A DNA stretch of 64,000 bases from Apteryx mantelli (taxonomy: Eukaryota; Chordata; Aves; Apterygiformes; Apterygidae), in assembly GCF_036417845.1 (NCBI RefSeq), contig NC_089994.1, positions 18,556,001 through 18,620,000 on the forward strand, read 5' to 3'. Below the pieces are notes generated by a model that was given only the letters and a program-made list of their open reading frames with translations, ran no database searches and was not told the origin of the DNA. A program made the position numbers and the translations under genes. Positions within the stretch are counted from its first letter, which is position 1. Each line of letters starts with the position of its first letter. Positions 27,201 through 39,200 of this stretch are shown here, piece after piece.

Positions 27201-30200
27201 GAGAGTCTCTGTCTCACAGTGTCTGTTTGCAGTGGTGACAGTAAATTATGAACTGGGCTCAAAAAATCATAAGGTTAAAAATGGAAATATTATTACCCTT
27301 CGATTTAATGTCAACAAGGTGCACTTAGTTCATGAGCTCAAGCTTTTGAGCCCTTGGCCACTGGGAGTGTCTTTCCTATGTAGACCCCATGTTCATGTAT
27401 ATTTTTGCTAGCAGGAATAGGGTTTTGAAGAGGTTCAGGATACAATGTTGAGGACAGATGCTGATGACTACTCTGTCTTGCTGGAACCTGCTGGAAACCT
27501 TTTCTTCAGTCCTCATTTGCTCCTGAGTGCTGCTCTCTATCTGGCAGGAAAATCTGTTGCATTGGCCATAATGTGGACAAAGTAATCTGCTGGCTTTCCT
27601 GCGTGAGCAAGCTTGCTTTTAGCCGTTGTTGGAAATTCAGAGCAGAATTGACTGCATATTAAGTATTTGATGTCAAATAGAGATTATCTCTTGGGAGGGT
27701 TGCAGGGCATCTGTGAAAGGAGGCAGCCCTTGCTCCTGGCCCTCCCCACAGCTTTGCAGCATTGTGAACGGAGGATCCTGAGGCCCCGTGTCTTGGTTGC
27801 TTCTCAAAGCTATGTGTTTGCGAAGGTAGGGCAGCCCTGGCTTCGTGTGTTCGTGAGTGCCATCTTCTGGCTCGTTATCTAAAACCTTTGTCCACTGCAC
27901 AGGCTGAAGTCCATCTCCTTGGTAGAGAGCTGATGTGGGCAGTGTGGTCCTGCAGAGACCTCACTGTCAGTTCGGTTTTGGTGGAGAAGGAAGACTTCTC
28001 TCCAAGTTTTGAAAATGCTGCTGTGATTTGCTTGCTTGGCTGTTTGTCAGCATAACCTTACACTCCAAAAACAGAGCTGTGGCTTTGGTTCAGTGTTCCT
28101 GTGGCTTTTCTGCTTGCAATTCCGCTCCAGCCGGCTCCTCACCGCACTTGACAGAGGTTGGCAATTGCTGCTCCACCCTGCAGGAGGTCAGCAGCAGAGA
28201 CCTGTCTAACCTTTGTGGAGATGTCTGCTCCATGGCTGGGCATAGTATGACTCTGAGTTTAGTCTCAAGCAAGTAGGACTATCTGTATCTACCACTTGTA
28301 TTTCAGCCTTGGAGTACAGAGCAAAAGAGTGAAGGGATGTGGAGTGGGATGATTTGTGCATGTGCGGTGGAAAGGGAGGGTCTTTTTGCTTTCGTTCTGT
28401 CAGTCCTCTGGATCCCAGAAGAGCTGTCAGCTCCCAAAGCCATGAAGCGGTTGGGTCTTATTTTGCAGCTGCAGATGGTCCTCTGGGACAGGTGGGAAGA
28501 CTTCTGCCTGCGTGGGCAGTGGTATCTGCAGCATGTCTGGATGCGAGGAGGGTTTGTGCATGGCTTTGTTTAAAAACTAGGTGTCCATCCAACTACTCTG
28601 AGTGGCTGTTTTGGGTGAGCGGAACTTGGCTGGCGCAAATGTGTTGCTCTTCTGCTATTAGCCCAGAATGTGTCTCGCAGCACACCGAGACCTGCAGTGC
28701 TGCGAGCCCTGCCTGCTCAGTGGTGAACTCGGGCATGGCACTAAACAGGGCAGAGATAATGAGACCGTCTCTCAGCCCTGGGAGCTGATGTTTACGGGTC
28801 TGCATGAAATGTCTTTTTCAATGATTCCACAGAGTTGTTCAGCTGTAGGAAAAAATGCCTTACCAAGCGAGAGGTGTATCAGCATCTGCTTGGCTGCTGC
28901 TGAGAAGGCTCGGTGCAGTTGTCTGCAACATTTGGTTTCCTGGAGGAGGAGGGGTGCCGGTGCGCTGGAAAGCTGTTCTGTCAGACCCAGATCAATCGCT
29001 TGCAGAACCGTGGGTTTGTGTAATTTTCCAGTGCTTTGATCAGCCTTTTTAATAAGTCTGTGTTTGATACTAGGCATCCATCCTGAGCCCTCCCGGGGGA
29101 CTCCAGCAAGCAGATTGCCAGTGGAGCTTGTACGTGCGTGCATCTTTCTGTGGAGTCATCGCCGGTCTGCCCTGGCAGCAGGCTCCTCCGAGGCCTTCGC
29201 CGCTGGCTAGGCACCTTTGCCGAAGAGCCTGGCAGGAATGGGCAGGCGGTGGGCGCTTTCTGAGCGCTTGGTGCAGCTTTAGTGAGTGCCTGACATTGCC
29301 TTTCAGCCAAGCCCAGCGCAGGGCGTTAGGTGAAGCCTTGCAGGGGGGCTGTATTGCCGTGTGCCAGCAGCCACTCATTGCTGTCACCGTAGACCTGAGG
29401 GGGCACTGAAGCCAGACTGAGCTGTTAGCGTTGCCTGTTTTTCCTCTGCGTGTGGCTTATCCTCAGGTTCTCTATTGCCTTTTGATTTTTTTTTCAGGAA
29501 AAAATTTGTCTGAACACAGAGATTTTTGTGAAAAAGGTGCCCCGTTTCTTCTGCTGTTTTGGAAACGCTCAGTGTCTCTGTGCCTTGCTCTCTGGCTTTC
29601 TCCTTTTCACTTGGACCATTGCAGCACAGGGGCCAGGAACGAACTCTCCTGTTCCAGATGTACCAGTTCCTCAGACTGGACTGAAGGGAAACTTTAGCGA
29701 GTTCTGTTTCTTTAAAGTCTTCAAGAAACTTGTGGGGAGAAGGTCGTTCTGCCATGTTTGCATGCCACAAAGGAATCATATTGCGACTATGTTTACATAG
29801 CAAAGCAACTGTCCCACCTAAAGAAAATATAGCACGCTTTTCCTGTTAGTTGTCACATATCTGATATGTACGTTTTTCTGAAGAGGGGGGGAAGTTCTCT
29901 GGAGAGCTGCAGAGGAGTTTCACATCCCATCCTTTAGTCCAGTCCAGCCACCATCATTAGTAAGTGGACAAATTTCCCCTGAGCACACTGGGGAGCAGGA
30001 AGGGAGTCATCCGCTGAGCTCGCAGAAAGCTTGCCTGCGCTCTGGAGTCTGCTGTGTTGCTGGCAGCGCTGCCCTCTCCCGTGGCACTACAAAATCCTGC
30101 TGTCGATCCCAGGTTTGGCTGTGACTGCTAGCCCTATAAGCAAACTGCCTACTCGAAGCACTTTAAAACACATTCAGCTAGGGGAGCACAGCCAGATGCA

Positions 30201-33200
30201 TTACTGTGTAATGGACAGCGGTGTTTAGCCTCAAGTTGTTAAACCACAGAGAAACTGTTTACTCCAACAGACTATAGCCAGAGTGATTCTGTATGAACGA
30301 GCACTTGGCAATTCCTGACCTGTGCTATTACTGCCACACTGTGAGCCAATCGCTCCTCTGCTGGGAAAATCACCACTCTGATAAGAGAGACCTTGCAGGC
30401 AGCGAACTGGAAGCAGAATGCGACCCTTCTGCATGCTGAGATTTCCCAGTGTTAGCATTGATTTGTTTGCATTCAGGATATTGTTTTGTGGAGCTGGATC
30501 CTGGCATTTTCAGAACAAAGAACTGCAAGCATAGGAGTCTGCGTCCTTTCTCTCACCCTGTTTTATGAAAGAACAAAGTGGTCTAAGAAATTGTAATCCA
30601 GGCTGCTAGCTTGGCATGTTGGTGCAGACCGCTCGCTGTTGGTTGTATAGAGGACCACCTCTGTTGTGTGAAAGATGCACGTTCCCAGTCTCATAAGTTC
30701 TCCTCAGATTGCTGACTGGCCAGATAAAATGAGTCTGAGATGGGCTAGTCTATCTGACTAGTCCCTTTCAATGATTTCACGGAGACCCTGGACCTCCTTT
30801 AGCAGGCATAAGTTAACTTTCCTTCAAAATACTTATGTCTTGGCATACCCACAGTTCATGTTCACGTGTGTTAATCTAGTGCTTTTATTCAGACTAGCCA
30901 AATTTCTAATAGACTTCACCAAGCTCAATTTGTTGTCTTCCATTTTGCAAAACTGAAATAATATCTCTCTACAGTCAGCAGAGCTGATGGCTCTGCAGGC
31001 AGAAAGGCCTGCTGCTTTGGGTCAAATGACATCTGGGTACCTTGACCTTCTATCTGTTTAGGCAGGGGCTAGAACATGGGATTGATTTCCTCTTGGGAAA
31101 CATTGCTGCAGAGTAATATCATGCATGCAGCAAGGGACAAGCAGTTTGGCGTAAGTGCAGCACAGCTCAGAGTTCTCCTGCAATGCTGACTTTGTTTTGT
31201 TGCAGCTGCTGTGGAAGCCTGTGTCTTGTATGGGTTGAAGCGGAGGGCGGCTGGATTCCTGCGCAGTAACAAGATAGCAGCTCTGTTTATGAAGGTGGGC
31301 AAGAGCTTTCCTCTGGCAGAGGAGCTTTGCAAGAAGGTGCAAGACCTGGAGCAGCTTATTGAGAATGCGTAAGGCACCAGCATTCCTGTTATCTCACAGG
31401 TCGCTTGCGTTTTGGTGTGGGTATGGGTTGCAATGTTCAACTTGAGCCTCTGCAGGGGGGGATTGCTCTTTCAGTGGAGCAGAGTCCTGTCTTGGACTGT
31501 TGGTATCTTGAGTGAACTGGCTGCTTCTCTAGGAAGCAACCCTAGCTATTTACTGTGTCCCTTGTCCCATACCTCAGGGACTGCTAAGCATGCCTGCTCC
31601 TGAACTGTCACAGTTGATGGATCAATACACTATGTCAACTGGAACCAAATTTGGTTTGCCTCAATGTACAGGGCTTTAACCTGCAGTAATTCAACTGCTG
31701 TTTGAAAGTGACTTACTCATCCTTGGACAGGTACCAGGGAGAGGGATGAAGCAACTACCTGAGGGCAGGAATCTTTAAGCTGTCCTAAGATAAGCTTCTT
31801 TGCTTAAACTTCTGTCTTCAGGCACCAGTGGAAAAGGTCTGTGGGTTTGAGAACTCTACTGAGGCAGAGACTTCTTCCAGGATGCCTTTATTATTGAAAA
31901 TAGATTTAGTGAAATCCTTTTCAAATGTAGATTTGGGCCTTCTGGAGCAGGGAATGGACTGGCTGAAGGGAGCAGTCCCCAGAACCCTGTCCCCTACATG
32001 GTTCCCTGGGCATGCCCCAGCCATCACAGTCAGCACCATTGAAAGCCTGACCTTGTGCCCCACAAGGTGCAGTGAGTGTGCTGGTCCTGTGCTCCTGCAG
32101 TGCTCAGTGATGTGAGCCAGTGATGATGTTGTCTTCTGCCTTGTGCCTCTAAAGACGAAATCAAGTCCAAGGCATCCCAGAGAACGTGCGCAAAGTGCCG
32201 AAGCTGCCCAACCTGTCTCCTCAAGCCATCAAGCACCTCTGGATCCGCACAGCCCTCTTTGAAAAGGTCTTGGATAAAATCGTGCATTACTTAGTTGAAA
32301 ACAGCAGGTGAGTGCTGGCACAGGCCAACCCTTTGCCCCTCCCAAATTGCTACCAGCAGCCCCCACAGAGTCTACAGCTTCCAATAGTGTTGGAGGTGTT
32401 GCTGGCTGAGCTGCAGCCAGGTGGGCCAGAGGGGTCCCTGAATGGGACAGCCCAGCTGTGCCCAGGACAGGGCCTCCAACTGATACTCTGCTGCAGGTAC
32501 AGTGCTGCTGGGTACAGTACACTCACTAAAATAAAGACAGGCATGCTTGTTCTGCTGATGGCTGAGTGTTCAGCATTTGCATCGTCCTTGTCTTTCTCTA
32601 GCTTTTGGAGACTGCATGTCAAGGTGTCCTGTCCTGGGGAGGTTTCATCTCCAGCCCTGAGGATGTTTTCTTAAGAGATGGTGATGCTTGCAATGTTCTG
32701 CAAGAGGTTTATTCCCCCAGAATTTCACAGCTGGCAGGAACAGCCTGTAATAGGCTTCTTGTCCCCTCACCAAGGAGGGATGCAGAAAAGGGTGTTATTG
32801 TGGTTTCAAACCACTGTCTCTATCCCTTTGCACTCCCAAGGGGCTGAAATGCTACAGTGTTCTGCTCTCTTTTATTTCTTCTAGTAAGTACTATGAGAAA
32901 GAAGCTCTCCTGATGGATCCTGTGGATGGGCCAATTCTTGCATCTTTATTGGGTAACGCTTTCCTCTTACCCAACTTTCATAGCTGACTTTCCAAACCTG
33001 TGTTCCCCATTCTGTGATGCCAATGCAATCGCTTTTTAGCGAGAACTCTAGAAAACTTAGTAGCGCTGGACAGCTCCTGGAGCTGTGGAGCATTTATAAA
33101 GAGCAGTGCACCCGGCTGCTGGTGGGAGAATTGAGCCTTCAGGAATACTGACAGGCATAAACCAGCGCTGAAGCCTGGACCTGGAGAGTAGTAAAGTGCT

Positions 33201-36200
33201 GTAATGCAGGGCTCTGCGTGCATATGGCTAGTCATGTAATGGGTTGGTTGTCTGCTCACTGCCAGGGGTGGCTGAATTTCTCTGAATTCTTAGCTGCTGT
33301 TACATAACGCAGCAATGTGTACTGAGCCTGGAGCTTGCTGCTTGCCATCCCACCACCTCTGCTCTGAGATGCTGGGCTCTGTGGATCTTGGAGAAGTGTC
33401 GTACTGATGGCTTCCTAATACTGACCTTGTCTGCGATTTCCTTCCCTGTGCAGTGGGGCCCTGTGCACTGGAGTACACCAAGATGAAGACAGCTGATCAC
33501 TTCTGGACAGATCCCTCAGCTGATGAGCTCGTTCAGAGGCACCGGATCCACAGCTCGCACTGTCGCCAGGACTCCCCGACCAAGCGCCCTGCGCTCTGTG
33601 TGAGTGGAGACAGATGACTGGGATGGGCAGCCTCCCACAGCACTCCTCCTGGGGTGGATGGGCAGCGCTGTCCAGGGTTTGAAACTTCATCTGTTTGAAA
33701 AGAGCTGTTAAGCCCTCTGATGAGAAAAGGTAGAAATGTGCAGTTGTTTGAAGTCTTCAAGCTGGAATAGCTGAAAGCATGGGCTGTGGAGGGTGCAGGC
33801 TTGCTGGAGCAGTAGGGGCACTGCATCCTCGAGTTTCTGTCCTTTGGGAACAGCATATGTGAATTAAAAGTGAAGGCACTTGAAGCTTGCTCTGTTTATT
33901 GCAAACAAAGTGCAGTCCTGGGGCTTTTGTAAGTACAGCCTTGAGCTTGGCTAGAGCCCAGAATCCTCTTAGAGGACACAAAGGAAGAGTTCTAACAGTG
34001 AATTTCTTAAGTGTGTAAGTGAGGGAAAGAATAAGCTTTCAGGATAAGCTTTTCTAAAGCAGGAGATGTGTGTGCTCGGCTCACATTCATAGCTGATCTC
34101 TTCCAGATTCAGAAAAGGCATTCGAGTGGCAGTATGGATGACCGACCATCACTATCTGCGAGGGACTACGTGGAGTCACTGCATCAGAACTCCCGAGCTA
34201 CACTCCTGTATGGCAAAAACAATGTCCTGGTGCAGCCAGTAAGTACCTGATGGGGCATCTGGGCTTTAAATTCCTGCTCTGCTCCCCTCCACGTAATTCT
34301 GTCCCAAGACGCTCTTTGATGGAGATGGGGACAGGCTCATTTTTAGTCTGGGAGTGCAGCAACTAGACTGCATTTGTTGAGGTCCTGGCAATATGGATCC
34401 TCCTCGTGGAATGGAAGATCTCTGCTTCTGTCTGAATACAGACAGGCTCCCTCGTCTGCTTACTGTAATCAAATAAATAAAGCACAACTGCTTACATGGA
34501 GCTGCTGATGGCTTGCCTCAGCTAGGCAGCTGCTCTCAGCCTCTTGCCAAGCCAGTGAGGTGTCCTGCTAGCTCTGCTGGGAGATTTTGCAGAGTCACCG
34601 CAAGTTTCTCACTATCAGTGAGTAGATGGGCTCAGGGCAGCAGGCAGGGCCACGTTACAGTCCAGGACTGTGCTCCAGGACATGCGTTGGCCTTAGGCAG
34701 CATGAGGTGCCTCACTGAGCCTGGGGCCTCTGTGCTTCTGGCATCTTCCAGGCTGCATCTCACCAGCTCACTCTTTTCCTACATTACCTTTCTAAAGCGA
34801 GACGACATGGAAGCAATCCCGGGATATCTGTCCCTTCACCAGACTGCCGACATTATGGCACTGAAATGGACTCCCAATCAACTGATGAACGGCTCTGTGG
34901 GGGATCTGGACTATGAGAAGAGGTGACTGGCTCTAAGTGCATGCTAACACGGGGCAGAGTGGGGAGGCAAATGACCCTGGAGGTTCAGAGCTTGGATCTG
35001 GGGTTTGCTGCCCTCAGTGAGGTTTTTCCACTGACTTCACAGAGCAGAACAATCTTCCTGAAGTTTATAACAGAGGGTGGGAGAGGGAAGGAGGCCTGTG
35101 GTGATGGGAGATACGAGCTGTGAGAGCTGGTGCGAGAGGCTGTAGTAGAGCCCCCCTCTGCTGGGAAGAGTTCGGCAAGGTAACTGAAGAGGGTGTTTAT
35201 TCTGAAAGATGCAAAATCAGTTGCTTTATTGCCCTCAGTGATTTCCTGGGGAGAATGCACTCTCTACACGCTACACCGCTTTCACATTTGTACTTGTTAT
35301 TACTGGTTAATCTGGGGAACTGAAGAGCTTGTAAACAGGGGAGGAGTATCTGCAGCGAGAGAGGAGACATGAACAGTTCCCAAATAACTATACCTCAGTA
35401 ACAGTGTGTGTGCCATTTCATACTGCTATTTATCAGTGCAGTCTGAAGTTGATCTTATGTGGAGGTATTCAAAGTCTTTCTGGATTTAATGGAGTCCCTG
35501 GATTTTTTTTCCTCTAGTAGGGCTGAAGTCTACTTAGGAGAAGTTTACTTGATAGTATGTATTGCGATGCCCCTCCATCTGGGATTGCCATATGTGCTGG
35601 GGGTATTTCTCTTGACAGCAGCAATCCTTTTAACAAACTACCGAATCATGCCAGACCCCAATTTGCCTGAAAAACAAAACAAAGCAAACAGAAAATCTCT
35701 TTCTCCTAGTAAATGCTCCAGGAAAGCTGTAGCATTTAGGACATAGCATGTTTCTTTGGCCTGGGGCAAAAATCTTCAGCAAAACTTGTTTTCAGGTTGT
35801 TTATTCTCAATTATAGTTCTTGGGTTTTGTTTTTCTGTGTTCCTTTCATCTTTTCTTTACTCTTGGCTCCTGGGGGCCGTTTCATGATAACTGGTACCCT
35901 CCCCCTAAATTGCTATTTTCATCTCTGCGCTACTTTTCTGAGTTCTTGGCTTGGGCATCAGCCTAAGCTCTAAAACTTCCCAGTGTCAAGATGTGACCAA
36001 AGAAGAGAGGAGCCAGATGACAAAGTAAGTATAAGTCTCCTAGGAGTGACTCTTACACACTCCTCCCCATCTTTAACTCTCCCTATGAGCTGTTTTATGA
36101 TGCCTTTATTTTAAGCATTATTTTTGTAAAGTGACAGATACTGATTCTCAGGATCTGGAAATTTGGGGCTTTTTGCGATGAAATAAAATGTTATTAAATG

Positions 36201-39200
36201 CTGACACCCTCATAGAGCAGTGCTCTTGCTAAGCTCTCCTCAGAAATGAAACTCTACATGAGGCATCTTTTCTCCTGGAGAGATCCTCTTCCCCCAGCTT
36301 CCTCCTGGTGTCTCTCTGTGGCTCTCTGCCCTGTGTTGACCAGCAACACTCCCAGCATGTTCTAGATTTGCTCTAGAGGTGCCTGTGCTGGGGGGGCGCA
36401 GTTCTGAAGCAGAAGCAAATGGAGCCAGATCTATTCTGAGCTTTGAAAAAACACAAATTGTTAGGGTTTATTCCCTCTCCCTTGGATAAAGGAGCTCATC
36501 AGAGCAGCAACCCAGGCTCAGACTGCACTACATGTTCTCTTGGGGCTCCAGAGCTGCTTATACCAGGTTCACAAGGGTCTCCTAGCACTGCAGCAGGGCA
36601 GGAGTCATTTCCAGGGTGCCTAGAGCAGAGTGCTTGGCTCTTCAGGGCTCTGTGCCCCTCTCTGGGGGGACAGGATGCATGCCAGGATGCATGATCACAT
36701 TGTCCATGTCGGGGAATGATGCGAGGGTAGAGGAACAGCCTGAGGCAGGTGGGACTAGACATGTTCTGATTGAGTTGTAGTAGAAAGGGGGCAGTAGCTG
36801 TTTCTGGAGGGATGTTGTTACTGACTCGGGCTGGCCTTGTGGCAGTCGCTGCTGCTGGGGCCACATCCTTTCTCTACCTCCCCAAGGCATTAGGATAGCT
36901 GGGGGCAGGATCTGGAGTGGATGTGAAGAGAAGCAGAGCTACTTGCATCCCTGAAGTTCAGGGCTTTTCCTCTTTCTCTGTTCCAGTGTGTACTGGGATT
37001 ATGCCATGACTATTCGCCTGGAGGAAATCGTCTATTTGCACTGTCACCAGCAAGGTAAGGCCAGAGTGTGGGGGGCTGCTGGACTGGATGGTGTTGTGTG
37101 ATGCTTTTATCACACTGACATTTGCATCATTGTATTTTTGGGGTGTGCTGTTACGGGAATGTTTTGATTCAACTACAGGGCAGATGTCCTGAGACCACAG
37201 GGCAGAGGTTCTTAGCGCCAAGTTGTTGCTGCTGTGCAACTCCTTCTTGGAAAACCTTTAAACCAGCTCTTGTCTGTGTTTCTTGGCTGGAAAGGGCTTC
37301 CTGCAGAGCAATGCTCTGTGGCTTTCAGGGATGTGATCTCCCAGGCTGGCCTTCTTCAGGGCCCCAGACATGTTATTGACTCAGGGAAGATTCCAAACAA
37401 GGAGGAAAATCCTGGTGTTTTGTATACCAGAAAGACAATTGCCCTCTGCATTTTTGGCTACTAATGTTTCCCTCACTTGTGTGTGTATCTTCTCTCTGCT
37501 GTTGCTGTTGCTAATAGTAGACAGCGGTGGGACGGTCGTCTTGGTGAGCCAGGATGGGATTCAGAGGCCTCCACTGAGGTTCCCCAAAGGGGGGCACTTA
37601 CTGCAGTTCCTGTCCTGCCTGGAAAATGGCCTCCTACCCCATGGGCAGCTGGATCCACCTCTCTGGTCGCAGCGGGGCAAGGTAGGCACCTGGGAACTGG
37701 ACTTGTTCCTGAGGACATGGCATTGTGGGTTCTTGCTGATGTTTCCCTGTGGAGTGTCTCAGAACAGATCTAATGGGGAGGACCCTCTGCCTAGCATTAT
37801 TGGCTGCTGTATTTTAAATGACAAACCCTCCAAAGTAGGAAGAAAGGGCAGGCTTGAAGTATGGCAGTCTGGTTTAGCTCATGCCCTTGAGGAGCTAAAC
37901 ACGCACTTCTGGGCTAATCACAAACCATTTGCAATGCATGGCTCTTATGAGAAGAGCACGATCTCCACACCTGTAGGAAGGAAGGAGGTATGGGAGCGCT
38001 ATCCACAAGGCATGGTAGGTTTAGGTCCAATGGACCTTGTCTTGCCGCATGGATTGTAGCAGCTGTGTGCATAACCAGGGTTATTTATTCTCAACATAAG
38101 CAAAAGGTCAGCCCAAAGACTTCCCTGGCTAAGGGAACATGCAAACATCAGCCCATGCTGACAGAGCATGTGCTTTAGTCAGGCAGGAGTTTGGAGAATG
38201 AGGTAGCAGCCACACTGCCCTGCAGGTAGGGCATGGGGCAATTTTGTGAAGAGCAAGTTTTATTCACCTAGGGGAAGGTGTTTCCCAAGCTGAGGAAGCG
38301 AAGTCCCCAGGGCTCCTCCGAGTCTGCGTCCGACAAGGAAGATGACGAAGCCACAGATTATGTTTTCAGAATAATCTACCCGGGGACACAGTCTGAGTTT
38401 GGTAAGTGTGTTGGCAGTGAGTGTTTTGGGTGGGTTATCACTGGGTATATGAAAAGCGCAAGACCCAGCGTGGACAGACATATTGCAAACTGTACTGGGA
38501 GGTGGTTCCAGAGAAGAGTTTTGCTTGTAGCAGTACTGCCTTTTATTAAAAATCATGTGTTTTTTACCTTTTGCTTGCTCCTGAATCCTTTGTTTCTGCA
38601 GCTGTAGAACCAGATACAGATGCCTGTATGGTTGGAAAAAAAAAATCTTATACATAACCTCAGTAACAATGTTCACTTTGATCATGTTCTTGGGCATTCC
38701 TCCTCCTTCAAGGAAGCAGGTATCCATGGATGGGATCAGTTTTCATCATTAGAAGCCTCCCGGTCTGATTCTGCTCTTGCTATCACCAGGCCAACTAGGC
38801 AAGCACTCTACTAAATCCAGCTCTGTTCCTTCTGCCTTGCTCCTGCAGCACAAAGAGGTGGTAGCAGAACCCTTCTCTGTGTACTACCAAGCTTGACCCA
38901 CATATCTTTCCTCCCTAGCTCACAGGGCAAGGGAGGTGATCCTGCCTGACTCACAGACCAGAAATCTCTCTTAATATCTAGTTCTGAATGATCTGAACAA
39001 CGTGTTTGACTACATCCCTGTCTCCGCTCTTGGGATACCAAGAACACTTTTACAATGGTCCCTCTGGAAACATTGTAGATGGTTTTTATAAGAGGAGAAA
39101 CCAAGAGTGTAATGGAAGCCTGCTGGAGTGCTTTTAAAAAGCTATGAAATTTGATCAAAAATCTGTTCCTACACTTTTGAGGCTAGAAGGGGCCTCACGT

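Larger units (their letters stand above)
31369..36986 (+). other. SGSM1: SGSM1 introns 4-9 (sequence between exons 4 and 10)
   Basis: The introns are 786, 577, 501, 507, 559 and 2064 bp. All are GT-AG and none holds a recognised gene. Intron 9 (34923-36986) contains a 95-codon hydrophobic open frame at 35459-35746 that I could not match and treat as chance. Confidence 0.8.

Noticed and set aside
30720..30960. Possible transposon in intron 3
   Set aside because: The stretch looked repeat-like on first reading, but I could not match it to CR1 or a SINE and saw no terminal repeats.
35459..35746. 95-codon hydrophobic frame in intron 9
   Set aside because: It has a membrane-like stretch but no family match. 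It lies wholly inside an SGSM1 intron, with no exon-like borders needed by the gene.
37370..37517. Extension of exon 11 upstream in the same open frame
   Set aside because: The protein continues exactly from exon 10 to 37518 through a good acceptor. The upstream codons match nothing in the family.
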